Assembly (NCBI RefSeq): GCF_902498995.1
Contig: NZ_CABVLY010000035.1
Location: forward strand, 1-64,000
From: Burkholderia anthina
Lineage (GTDB): Bacteria; Pseudomonadota; Gammaproteobacteria; Burkholderiales; Burkholderiaceae
DNA: 64,000 nt
Direction of reading: 5' to 3'
Part shown: in pieces, positions 40,595-48,664 of the stretch
How positions within the stretch are numbered: the stretch's first letter is position 1
Layout: each line of letters opens with the position of its first letter
The notes under the pieces: generated by a model
Databases searched by the model: none
What the model was told of the DNA's origin: nothing
The model's input: the letters and a program-made list of their open reading frames with translations, nothing else
Made by a program: the position numbers and the translations under genes

Positions 40595-41827
40595 ATGACC
40601 CCGATCGAACAAGACGTCCGGCGCCGCTGGCTGCCGGTGCTCGCCGGCGGCCTGATCATGGGCGCAGCGCTCGGCATCCGCCACGTGCAGGGACTGTTTC
40701 TCGCCCCCGTCACGCTCGACCACGGCTGGTCGCGCGAAGCGTTCGGCCTCGCGCTCGCGCTGCAGAACCTGATCTGGGGAATCGCGCAGCCGTTCACGGG
40801 AATGATCGCGGACCGCTTCGGGTCGCTGCGCGTGATCGTGGCCGGCATGCTGCTGTACGCGGCCGGGCTCGTCATGATGGCGCTGGCGGCATCGACCGGC
40901 GCGTTCACGGTCGGCGCGGGGCTCGTGATCGGCATCGCGCTGTCGGGTTCGGCCTTCGCGTCGATCTACGGCGCGCTGAGCCGCCTGTTTCCGCCCGACC
41001 GGCGCGGCTGGGCGCTCGGCGTCGCCGGTGCGATCGGCGGGCTCGGCCAGTTCTGCATGGTGCCGGTCGCGCAGGTGCTGATCGGCGGCATCGGCTGGCA
41101 GCATGCGTTCATCGCGCTGGCGCTCGTCGCGGCCTTGCTCGCGCCGCTCGCCATGTTCGTGCGCGACCGGCCCGCGCAGGCCGCCGGCCATGCGGACGGC
41201 CCCGACCAGTCGATCGGCGCGGCCGTGCGCGAAGCGTTCGCGCATCGCGGCTTCTGGCTGCTGAACGCCGGTTTCTTCGCATGCGGATTCCAGCTCGCGT
41301 TCATCGCGACCCACCTGCCCGCCTATCTGCTCGATCACGGCCTGCCGGCGCGCCATGCCAGCGTCGCGCTCGCGCTGATCGCGCTGACCAACGTGGCCGG
41401 CACCTATGCATGCGGCCATCTCGGCGGCCTGCTGCGGCGCAAGTACGTGCTGTCGGTGCTGTATCTCGTGCGCGCGCTGACGATGGCCGCGTTCGTCGCG
41501 GCGCCGCTGTCGCCCGCGAGCGTCTACGTGTTCGCGGCCGTGATGGGCTTCACGTGGCTCGGCACGGTGCCGCTGACCAACGGCGTGATCTCGCAGGTGT
41601 TCGGCGTGCGCTACATCGCGACGCTGTTCGGCTTCGTGTTCTTCGGCCACCAGCTCGGCAGCTTCTTCGGCGTGTGGCTCGGCGCGCTCGTGTACGACGC
41701 GACGCATTCGTACCTGCCGCTGTGGATCGGCTCGATCGCGCTCGGCGTGCTGGCGGCGCTGCTGCACCTGCCGATCGACGACGCACGCGTCGCACGCCCG
41801 GCACCGGGCAAGGCCGCATGGGCCTGA
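40595..41827 (+). CDS. MFS transporter
   Basis: A 410-residue major facilitator protein with 12 hydrophobic segments. It opens RRRWLPVLAGGLIMGAALGI, and the loop 2-3 motif appears as GMIADRFGSLRVIV. Its layout resembles monocarboxylate/oxalate-formate-type MFS carriers (symmetrical, short central loop with DRPAQAAGH). The ATG at 40595 follows GGAGA by 7 nt. The substrate is unknown. Confidence 0.85.
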   Translation: MTPIEQDVRRRWLPVLAGGLIMGAALGIRHVQGLFLAPVTLDHGWSREAFGLALALQNLIWGIAQPFTGMIADRFGSLRVIVAGMLLYAAGLVMMALAASTGAFTVGAGLVIGIALSGSAFASIYGALSRLFPPDRRGWALGVAGAIGGLGQFCMVPVAQVLIGGIGWQHAFIALALVAALLAPLAMFVRDRPAQAAGHADGPDQSIGAAVREAFAHRGFWLLNAGFFACGFQLAFIATHLPAYLLDHGLPARHASVALALIALTNVAGTYACGHLGGLLRRKYVLSVLYLVRALTMAAFVAAPLSPASVYVFAAVMGFTWLGTVPLTNGVISQVFGVRYIATLFGFVFFGHQLGSFFGVWLGALVYDATHSYLPLWIGSIALGVLAALLHLPIDDARVARPAPGKAAWA

Positions 41828-41940
41828 TCCGCACGGCGCTCGCCGCCGGCGCGCTCGCGTTCGTCGCGTGGTGCGGCGCCGCCTACTTCGATTCGGGCGT
41901 CGCGCTCGCGCTGCTCGAGCACGCGGCGTTCTGCGAGTGA
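41818..41940 (+). CDS. Small membrane protein overlapping the MFS gene end
   Basis: A 40-residue frame from ATG 41818, overlapping the MFS stop by 10 nt. It reads MGLIRTALAAGALAFVAWCG followed by a hydrophobic tail ending in HAAFCE, with one transmembrane helix. Overlap with the upstream gene and the clean single-helix character suggest a real translationally coupled gene, but no family is recognised. Confidence 0.4.
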   Translation: MGLIRTALAAGALAFVAWCGAAYFDSGVALALLEHAAFCE

Positions 41941-42027
41941 CGCGGCGCGCCATGCCGCCCGCCAGGGACGATCGGCGGCGCAACGCGCCGCTAGCGACGC
42001 TTCGGCAACGTGGCCAGCGCATCGAGC

Positions 42028-42111
42028 GCGCGTCAGCGCGGGCTGATCGGTCACGCGCAGATCGTCACGGAACCACACGATCGCCGGAGCAACGGACGAC
42101 TTGGCTGGCAC
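42028..42111 (-). pseudogene. N-terminal remnant of a DNA photolyase
   Basis: GTG at 42111 opens a frame reading APAIVWFRDDLRVTDQPALT at about residues 7-26, the unmistakable start of deoxyribodipyrimidine photolyase (PhrB). After about 28 codons homology stops (LTRA then Arg-Cys-Ala...) and no photolyase body follows. The rest of the gene has been deleted. It lies in an otherwise gene-free stretch from 41941 to 42414. Confidence 0.65.
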
Positions 42112-42414
42112 TGGCACCTCGCGGCAGGAAACTGAAAAGTGACCCGTATTGTCGCGGCAGGGTCGGGCGATGTCGATATCCGGGATGCATGCTCCGCACG
42201 CCCAGGCGCCGCTGACCGGCGATGCCACATCGCCGAATCGCCGGCCCGGTGAAACGCCTTAGTCCATTCCGACGATTCTTCCCCGCGTGCACCGGCCTAC
42301 GCTCGACGTCGGGTTCGCCGCGATGCGCGGCGCATCCGCCATGCCCGCATACGCCGGCGACTCAGGCGCGCACTCGCGGTCCCGCCCTCCTCTCAATTTC
42401 ACCCGATACCTGCC

Positions 42415-42894
42415 ATGACCAAACCAGCCAACCTCGTCACCTCGATCACCGTCGACATCGACGCGCCCGCTTCCGTCGTCTGGGAAGTGCTGACCGATTT
42501 CCCGCGCTACGGCGAATGGAACACGTTCTGCATCAGCCTCGAAACGACCGGCCGGATCGGCGACTTCGTGTACATGCAGGTGCGCATTCCGGGCACGGAC
42601 ACCGTGATTCCGGTCAACGAGATCCTCGTCGCGTGCGAGTCCGGACGCCTGCTGTCATGGGAACAGCGCCCGACCGACGACAACAAGGACGCCGCGCGCC
42701 GCGATCAATACGTCGAAGCCGACGGCGCCGAACGCTGCCGCTACTTCACGACCGACCAGTTCCTCGGCGTCAACGCGGAAACGATCATGCGCGAGCACGG
42801 CGGCTGGGTGAAACAGGGGTTCGACCAGTGCGCACGCGACGTGAAGCAGCGTGCGGAAGCCCTGCATGCGGCGCGCCGGCGCAAGCGTGCGTGA
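42415..42894 (+). CDS. SRPBCC-family protein (polyketide cyclase/START-like)
   Basis: A 159-residue protein of the SRPBCC (Bet v1-like) fold, a deep hydrophobic pocket for lipids or aromatic ligands. The family start ITVDIDAPASVVWEVLTDFP followed by RYGEWNTFCISLETTGRIGD is clear. The specific ligand is unknown. A SnoaL/NTF2-like gene follows after 13 nt on the same strand, suggesting the two act on a similar hydrophobic substrate. Confidence 0.82.
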   Translation: MTKPANLVTSITVDIDAPASVVWEVLTDFPRYGEWNTFCISLETTGRIGDFVYMQVRIPGTDTVIPVNEILVACESGRLLSWEQRPTDDNKDAARRDQYVEADGAERCRYFTTDQFLGVNAETIMREHGGWVKQGFDQCARDVKQRAEALHAARRRKRA

Positions 42895-42907
42895 CGGAGC
42901 ACAATCG

Positions 42908-43360
42908 ATGCCCGATTTGCAGACGCTCTCCGATCATCACGACATCCGCGAGCTGATCGTCGCGTATTCGAGCGCGATCGACGCGCGCGACTTCGACGCG
43001 CTCGATGCCGTGTTCACGCGCGACGCCGCGATCGACTATCGCGCGATGGGCGGCATCGCCGGCGCGTATCCGGACGTGAAGGCATGGCTGCGCACCGTGC
43101 TGCCGCAGTTTCCGCGGTACCAGCACATGGTGGGTAACGTATCGATCACGCTCGACGGCGACACCGCGCGCGGCCGCACGATCTGCTTCAATCCGATGGA
43201 AGTCGTGCTGCCGGACGGCGGCACGCAGGTGATGTTTCTCGGGCTCTGGTACGTCGACCGGTTCGTGCGTACGGCCCGGGGCTGGCGCATCGCCGAGCGT
43301 GTCGAGGAACGTTGCTACGGCCACAACGTGCCGCCCGTACTGGCGGGCGCGACCGGTTGA
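42908..43360 (+). CDS. NTF2-like / SnoaL-like domain protein
   Basis: A 150-residue protein with the NTF2-like cone fold (SnoaL, ketosteroid isomerase, dehydratase relatives). The pattern DHHDIRELIVAYSSAIDARD with FDALDAVFTRDAAIDYRAMG and the C-terminal LGLWYVDRFVRTARGWRIAE is typical. The start at 42908 fits the family. It probably forms a transcription unit with the SRPBCC gene. The substrate is unknown. Confidence 0.8.
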   Translation: MPDLQTLSDHHDIRELIVAYSSAIDARDFDALDAVFTRDAAIDYRAMGGIAGAYPDVKAWLRTVLPQFPRYQHMVGNVSITLDGDTARGRTICFNPMEVVLPDGGTQVMFLGLWYVDRFVRTARGWRIAERVEERCYGHNVPPVLAGATG

Positions 43361-43379
43361 ACCCGCACGCCGCATGACG

Positions 43380-43410
43380 CGCGCGCCGTGGCCTCGCGGC
43401 ACGGCGCGCG
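43380..43410. terminator. GC-rich hairpin between convergent genes
   Basis: CGCGCGCCGTG (43380-43390) pairs perfectly with CACGGCGCGCG (43400-43410) around a 9-nt loop. It lies between the stops of the SnoaL-like gene and the DHH gene. There is no T-run, so termination is only possible. Confidence 0.4.
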
Positions 43411-43425
43411 TCCCGGCCCCTCGGG

Positions 43426-44406
43426 TCAGTCGAGACGGAATGCCGCTTCGAAACGCGCGGCGAACGCGTCGAACTCGGTTTCCGGCAAATGGTTGATGCC
43501 GCCCGCGCGCTTGCGTCCGCCGCCGGTCGGGAACCCGCGACAGAACTCGTCGGCGCCGAGCGGCCGGCCGTCGGGCACGCGCACGCTGACGACCAGCCCG
43601 CCCTGCGCACGCGGCGACAGCACCGCGAGCGCCGCATGCGGCGCGTTGCGCATCCGCTCGTTCGCGAGCATGCCGGTCGCGCGCCGCGCCCATGGATGAT
43701 CCGGCATCCTGATCAGCGTCGCGCCCGGCACGTCGCGCAGCGGTGCGAGCGCGCACGCCAGCGCCATGTCGTCGCGGTAGCCGTCGCGCAGCGCGGCGAA
43801 CACCGGCGTGCCGCGCACGAAGTCGAGCGGATCGACGCACGGCAGCATCGCGTCGGCCAGCACGGCAGGATCGAAATGCAGATCGCCGACGCACTCGCCA
43901 TATGCGTTGTAGTTCAGATAGAGCCCGAGTTCGGCAAGCGTGCACCGCTCGGCTTCGTCGATCCCGTGCTCGCGCGCCAGCGCGTCGCCGAGCGCCGGCA
44001 ATTCGTCGCCGAACGCCGCGACGATCGCCCAGCGCACGTGCCGGCCGTCGAGATAGCGATTCACGAGCGCGCTCGTGCAGACGTCGGCCGCCGTGTCGAT
44101 ATACGCGTCGAAACGCGCATCGCCCGGCAGATCGCCCGCGAAGTGATGATCGAAATAGCGGACCGCCGCGCCGTCGCGCAGCAGCCGTGCGCACGCGTCG
44201 CGATTCTGGTCGTGCGACACGTCGAGCACGGTCACGCGATCGCCCTCGCGCGCATCGATCCGCTCGAGCAGCTTGATGTCGCGCTTCACGCCCGTCACGA
44301 GCGTGCCCGGCCCCCCTTCCGCGAGCCGCAGCTGCTGCAGCGCGCACAGGCCGTCCGCATCGCCGTTGAACGCGAAGAAATGCCGTCCCTGATGGTTTTC
44401 CCGCAT
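43426..44406 (-). CDS. DHH-family phosphoesterase-like protein
   Basis: A 326-residue member of the DHH superfamily (RecJ/NrnA/PPX-like phosphoesterases). The N-terminal metal motif FAFNGDADGLCALQQL and the DHH block VRYFDHHFAGDLPGD are present, and GFPTGGGRKRAGGINHLP matches the DHHA1 substrate-binding GGGH-type loop, here with Arg in place of His. Probable substrates are small phosphodiesters, oligonucleotides or c-di-nucleotides; this cannot be decided. It sits 17 nt after the SDR gene on the same strand. Confidence 0.8.
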   Translation of the reverse strand: MRENHQGRHFFAFNGDADGLCALQQLRLAEGGPGTLVTGVKRDIKLLERIDAREGDRVTVLDVSHDQNRDACARLLRDGAAVRYFDHHFAGDLPGDARFDAYIDTAADVCTSALVNRYLDGRHVRWAIVAAFGDELPALGDALAREHGIDEAERCTLAELGLYLNYNAYGECVGDLHFDPAVLADAMLPCVDPLDFVRGTPVFAALRDGYRDDMALACALAPLRDVPGATLIRMPDHPWARRATGMLANERMRNAPHAALAVLSPRAQGGLVVSVRVPDGRPLGADEFCRGFPTGGGRKRAGGINHLPETEFDAFAARFEAAFRLD

Positions 44407-44423
44407 GATCCGTTACTCCCTCC

Positions 44424-45215
44424 TCAGGGCATGAAATCGCCGCCGTTCGCATCGAGCGTCGCGCCGGTCACCGCGTTCGCGTAATCCGACGCCAGGAACA
44501 GCGCCGCGCGCGCGCAATCGTCGTCGGTCGGCAGCTTCGCGAGCGCGATGTTCGACGCGATCGGCGCGATGATCTCGTCTTCCGTCATCCCGTATTCGGC
44601 CGCGGCCTGCCGGAAATACGCCTGCGTCGGCACGCCCCACATCCAGCCCATGTGGATGCTGTTCGCGCGGATGCCGTGCACGCCGAGTTCGCGGGCCAGG
44701 TATTTTGCCGCAACCGCGAGCGCGCCCTTCGATACAGCGTAGCCCGATTCCCCTGCAAATGGCTTGCGGGTCGCCTGCGTGTTGATCATCACGATCGCGC
44801 CGCGCTTCTGCCGCTTCATGTGCGGCACGACTTCCTGCGTGAGCGTCATCGTCCCGAACACGTTGGTGTCGAACACCGCGCGCCAGCCGTCCAGATCGGC
44901 CTCCTCGACCGGCTCCGGAAACGTGCCGTGCACGAACGCGCTGTTCACGAGCGCGTCGATCCGGCCGAAGCGCTCGATCGTCTGTGTCGCGAGCCGCCGG
45001 CATTGCGCACGCTCGGCGATGTCGGTTCGCACCTTCAGCACGTCGCACGCGACGCCCAGCTCGCGGATCCGGGCTTCCGCGTCGTCGAGCCTTTCCATCG
45101 TGCGCGCCGCGACCACCACGCCTCGCGCGCCCTCGCGCGCCGCCTCGACCGCAAGCTTCACGCCGAGCCCGGGCCCGATCCCGGAAATCACGACGATCTT
45201 GTCCTTCAGCAACAT
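44424..45215 (-). CDS. SDR-family oxidoreductase
   Basis: A 263-residue short-chain dehydrogenase/reductase. The cofactor-binding glycine motif is VVISGIGPGLGVKLAVEAA, a variant of TGxxxGxG, and the catalytic YxxxK is in GESGYAVSKGALAVAAKYLA. NTQATRKPFAG occupies the position of the catalytic Ser strand, with Thr. It is likely a ketoreductase or hydroxysteroid-dehydrogenase type enzyme. It is co-directional with the sulfotransferase and DUF1214 genes upstream (39-nt gap), pointing to a shared lipophilic alcohol substrate. Confidence 0.88.
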   Translation of the reverse strand: MLLKDKIVVISGIGPGLGVKLAVEAAREGARGVVVAARTMERLDDAEARIRELGVACDVLKVRTDIAERAQCRRLATQTIERFGRIDALVNSAFVHGTFPEPVEEADLDGWRAVFDTNVFGTMTLTQEVVPHMKRQKRGAIVMINTQATRKPFAGESGYAVSKGALAVAAKYLARELGVHGIRANSIHMGWMWGVPTQAYFRQAAAEYGMTEDEIIAPIASNIALAKLPTDDDCARAALFLASDYANAVTGATLDANGGDFMP

Positions 45216-45254
45216 GGGTTGTCTCCTGGTTGTCGTTCGTCTTGCGGCGTGCCG

Positions 45255-46448
45255 TCAGCCGGCCGCCTGCAGGTGCCGCGCGCGATACGCGGCGAAGTCG
45301 TGCGCGAGCTGCGCATCGGTGAAGCCGAAGCGCGCGATCGAATAGTCGTGCGCCGCGCGCTTGTCGCGGCCGTTGCGCGCCATCCAGTCCGTCATCGCCG
45401 CGCGCTGCGCCGCATCGAGCGGCATCCCCGCGAAGCGGTACACGGCTTCGACGACGCCGAGCGGATTCGATACGGTGTCCTCGAAACGCACGTCGAGAAA
45501 CCGGTCGGCGGGCAGCGCGTCGCGCGCGCTCATCGCGGCGCCTATCGCGCGCGCCATCCCCGCGTTCCACTGCGCGCCGACCGCGAGCGGGTCCGGGTCG
45601 TCCGCATACATCTGCCACAGCGTGTGCGCCATGCTCGCCATCGACGGAATCGTCTGCGCCGGATCGCGGTGCGTGAGCACGACCTGCGCACGCGGAAACA
45701 CGCGGCACAGCACGTCGAGCGCGTGCAGGTGCTGCGGCGTCTTCAAGAGCCAGCGCCCGGCCGGCGCGACGCCGCGTCGCGCCTTCTGCCACTGCAGGAA
45801 CTGCAGCATCCGCTTCAGGTACGTATAGACCGGCGTCAGGTCCTGCTGCGCGAGCCACGCCGTGTAGCGCGGCACGTTCGCGTACGAATCCATCGCGCAC
45901 ACGAACGAATGCTCCATCAGCATGAATTCTTCGTCGGCGAGCATCGCGTCGAGCGGATGGATCGTCAGGATCTGCGGAATGCAGTCGATCATCGTCGCGA
46001 CTTCGGCCTGCGCGCGCGCAATGCGCACGGTCGGCGCGGCGAGCGTCTCGCCGGCGAGCGGCGCCGGATAGCGCGTTTCCCACCATGCGGCCGAATGAAA
46101 CCGTGCGTCGACGGCAAGCAGCCGCTGCAACAGCGTCGTACCGGTGCGCGGCAGGCCGACGATCACGAGCGGATCGTCGATCGCGATGTCGGCGATCTCC
46201 GGATGACGGTGGAAGTAATCCTCGACGACGAGCCGGTTCACGAGCTGGCCGACGAGCTTCTCGCGCATCATCTGCGCGCCGCGCCCTGACAGCTTCGCTT
46301 CGTCGATCAGCGATGCGCACATCACGTCGAGCGCCTCGCGATACGGGCCGTCGCCGAACGCGGTGAGTCCGCCGGTGCGCGACACGGCCTCGGCAATCAG
46401 TCCGTCGGCGTCGAGCTGCGCGCGGATCGGGTCGAGCAGCGCGTTCAT
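45255..46448 (-). CDS. PAPS-dependent sulfotransferase family protein
   Basis: A 397-residue sulfotransferase. The 5'-phosphosulfate loop is VIVGLPRTGTTLLQRLLAVD (about residues 93-112), and the 3'-phosphate-binding segment VVLTHRDPAQTIPSMASMA follows in the middle. The family transfers a sulfonate from PAPS to hydroxyl groups of lipids, steroids or carbohydrates. It overlaps the DUF1214 gene by 4 nt. The divergent neighbour is a cysD-cysNC set that makes PAPS, so donor and enzyme are encoded together. The acceptor is unknown. Confidence 0.87.
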   Translation of the reverse strand: MNALLDPIRAQLDADGLIAEAVSRTGGLTAFGDGPYREALDVMCASLIDEAKLSGRGAQMMREKLVGQLVNRLVVEDYFHRHPEIADIAIDDPLVIVGLPRTGTTLLQRLLAVDARFHSAAWWETRYPAPLAGETLAAPTVRIARAQAEVATMIDCIPQILTIHPLDAMLADEEFMLMEHSFVCAMDSYANVPRYTAWLAQQDLTPVYTYLKRMLQFLQWQKARRGVAPAGRWLLKTPQHLHALDVLCRVFPRAQVVLTHRDPAQTIPSMASMAHTLWQMYADDPDPLAVGAQWNAGMARAIGAAMSARDALPADRFLDVRFEDTVSNPLGVVEAVYRFAGMPLDAAQRAAMTDWMARNGRDKRAAHDYSIARFGFTDAQLAHDFAAYRARHLQAAG

Positions 46449-47554
46449 GCGGCCTCCTTCAGCGCGGCGAGCTTCACGACGCGCGTGCGCGGATGCACCG
46501 GCTGCGCGGCGCCGACCCAGCGCCAGCAGATCGTGCCCGTGCGATGCCCGGCCGTATCGAGCCAGTTCGCGCCGCCCGGCCGCGACGCGGCGACCACCAC
46601 CGTCACGCCGCCGTCGGCATTCAGCCGTGCGCTGTGCTTGTTCACGCAGATGTCGAAGTGCCGGTAGTCCAGCGACTCCATCCAGTAGTTGTTGAGCTGC
46701 ACGTTCCAGAAATCACAGGCCGGCACCGTATCGACGTCGATCACGAGCGCTTCGTCCTCGGCCAGCGACCAGCACGAGTGGTAGTAGTAGATGTTCGGGT
46801 CGCCGCCGACCGACTGGCACAGCGCCTGGTCGGCAGGCGGCAGCGCGTTCACGTGCGGCCCGTAGCTCGCGGCCCAGTCCGCGAACAGCTTCGACGTCTG
46901 CTCGACGAACTGCGCGGCGCGCGTGAGGCCGCCTTGCAGCGCGAGCGGATCGAGCGGCGCCGGCCGCTCGTGCGCGCCGATGCGCTCGATCTTCAGTTGC
47001 GCGGGCGTCTCCGCGCGCCTGTCGAGGAAGGTCTGGCGCACCAGCAGCGCGTTCGTGCCGGGCTCCATGCGCACCCAGTTGCCCGCGCGCGACGTCTCGC
47101 TCAGCACGATCTCGAAGCTGCCGTCCGGCGCGACCTCGAGTTGCTTCGCATCGAGAAAGCCCGTCTGCAGCATCTTGCCGTCGGTCTCGTACCCGCCCTT
47201 CTGCGTGCCGAAGCTCAGGTACGCGACCGTGCCGCGCCGCCCCGTCACGCGATATGCGCAGCGGCCGTCGATGCGTGCGTACTGGTAGAGGTTGTCGGGA
47301 TTGTCGGCGCCGATCTTCGCGGTCTCGTGCGACGGCGAGAAGAAACCGGGCCACGCACCGTCCGCGAACTCGACGTGCATTTCGAGCGCGATGCGCATCA
47401 GCCGGCTCAGGTAGCGGAAACCTTCCGCCCGCGTAAGCGGATCGTCCGGCGCCTCGGTGCGCAGGATCTGCTGTCCGCTGCGCTTCAGGGTGTCGCAGAA
47501 ATCGGCCCAGGTCTGGCCCGAAAGCAATTGCGTGGCACGTGTGTCGTCCGTCAT
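46445..47554 (-). CDS. DUF1214 domain-containing protein
   Basis: A 369-residue protein with a C-terminal DUF1214 domain (ADGGVTVVVAASRPGGANWL, then TGTICWRWVGAAQPVH) preceded by an all-beta region (YQYARIDGRCAYRVTGRRGT). DUF1214/DUF1254 proteins are common beside steroid- and lipid-modifying genes but have no assigned activity. No signal peptide is seen. It is first in an operon with the sulfotransferase and SDR and divergent from cysD. Confidence 0.82.
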   Translation of the reverse strand: MTDDTRATQLLSGQTWADFCDTLKRSGQQILRTEAPDDPLTRAEGFRYLSRLMRIALEMHVEFADGAWPGFFSPSHETAKIGADNPDNLYQYARIDGRCAYRVTGRRGTVAYLSFGTQKGGYETDGKMLQTGFLDAKQLEVAPDGSFEIVLSETSRAGNWVRMEPGTNALLVRQTFLDRRAETPAQLKIERIGAHERPAPLDPLALQGGLTRAAQFVEQTSKLFADWAASYGPHVNALPPADQALCQSVGGDPNIYYYHSCWSLAEDEALVIDVDTVPACDFWNVQLNNYWMESLDYRHFDICVNKHSARLNADGGVTVVVAASRPGGANWLDTAGHRTGTICWRWVGAAQPVHPRTRVVKLAALKEAA

Positions 47555-47609
47555 GTGTCGTCTCCGCCGATGGTCGAGCGCTCACCTTAAGCGAGCGTCC
47601 GGCGCGCCA

Positions 47610-47678
47610 CTTCGTCCGGGTGGACTAAGGAAAGATCCGCTGCCCGACGGCGCCCGGGGTTAGTCCACCCGGACGAAG
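47610..47678. promoter_or_regulatory. Long inverted repeat in the DUF1214 / cysD divergent promoter
   Basis: Two perfect 19-bp inverted arms, 47610-47628 and 47660-47678, with 31 nt between them (arm core CCGGGTGGACTAA). The site lies 56 nt from the DUF1214 start and 90 nt from cysD. Its arms are too far apart and lack a T-run for a terminator. It probably binds the regulator of both sides, perhaps the LuxR-type protein at 50699-51886. Confidence 0.65.
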
Positions 47679-47767
47679 AGCGGCACCGCCCGTGCTCGAT
47701 ACCTTGGTGCCATGCACGAAACGCCGCACATGTCGCGCGGCGCCGGCATGAAACAAGGAGACGAACG

Positions 47768-48664
47768 ATGTTGACCCACTTGGAGCGGCTGGAGGCCGAG
47801 AGCATCCACATCATGCGCGAGGTGGTCGCCGAAAGCGAAAACCCGGTGATGCTCTACTCGATCGGCAAGGACAGCTCGGTGATGCTGCATCTCGCGATGA
47901 AGGCGTTCTACCCGGCGAAGCCGCCCTTTCCGCTGCTGCACGTCGATACGACGTGGAAGTTCCGCGAGATGATCGCGTTTCGCGACGAAACGGCCGAGCG
48001 CCTCGGCCTCGACCTGCGCGTGCACGTGAATCCCGACGGCCTGTCGAACGACATCAATCCGTTCGCGCACGGTTCGGCCGTGCACACCGATGTGTGGAAG
48101 ACGCAGGGGCTCAAGCAGGCGCTCGACCACTACGGCTTCGACGCCGCGTTCGGCGGCGCGCGCCGCGACGAGGAGAAATCGCGCGCGAAGGAACGCATCG
48201 TGTCGCTGCGCTCGGAGCAGCACCGCTGGGATCCGAAGCGTCAGCGGCCCGAGCTCTGGTCGCTGTACAACGCACGCAAGCGCAAGGGGGAAAGCCTGCG
48301 CGTGTTCCCGATTTCCAACTGGACCGAGCTCGACATCTGGCAGTACATCCAGCTTCACGACATTCCGATCGTGCCGCTCTACTTCGCGAAGGAGCGCCCC
48401 GTCGTCGAACGCGACGGCGCACTGATCATGGTCGACGACAACCGCCTGCCGCTGCGTGACGGCGAAGTGCCGCAGATGCGCAAGGTGCGCTTTCGCACGC
48501 TCGGCTGCTATCCGCTGACCGGCGCGATCGACAGCGATGCGACATCGCTCGACGACATCCTGCAGGAGATGCGCGACACGCGCACGTCCGAGCGCCAGGG
48601 ACGGCTGATCGACAGCGATTCGGCCGGTTCGATGGAAAAGAAGAAACAGGAGGGATATTTCTGA
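47768..48664 (+). CDS. cysD: Sulfate adenylyltransferase subunit 2
   Basis: A 298-residue ATP sulfurylase small subunit forming APS from sulfate and ATP. The PP-loop is YSIGKDSSVML (about residues 30-40), followed by the CysD patterns LLHVDTTWKFREM, GFDAAFGGARRDEEKSRAKE and the C-terminal SAGSMEKKKQEGYF. It overlaps the cysNC start by 1 nt (TGATG), so they are coupled. It is placed beside a sulfotransferase, not with assimilatory cysH/cysI genes. Confidence 0.95.
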   Translation: MLTHLERLEAESIHIMREVVAESENPVMLYSIGKDSSVMLHLAMKAFYPAKPPFPLLHVDTTWKFREMIAFRDETAERLGLDLRVHVNPDGLSNDINPFAHGSAVHTDVWKTQGLKQALDHYGFDAAFGGARRDEEKSRAKERIVSLRSEQHRWDPKRQRPELWSLYNARKRKGESLRVFPISNWTELDIWQYIQLHDIPIVPLYFAKERPVVERDGALIMVDDNRLPLRDGEVPQMRKVRFRTLGCYPLTGAIDSDATSLDDILQEMRDTRTSERQGRLIDSDSAGSMEKKKQEGYF

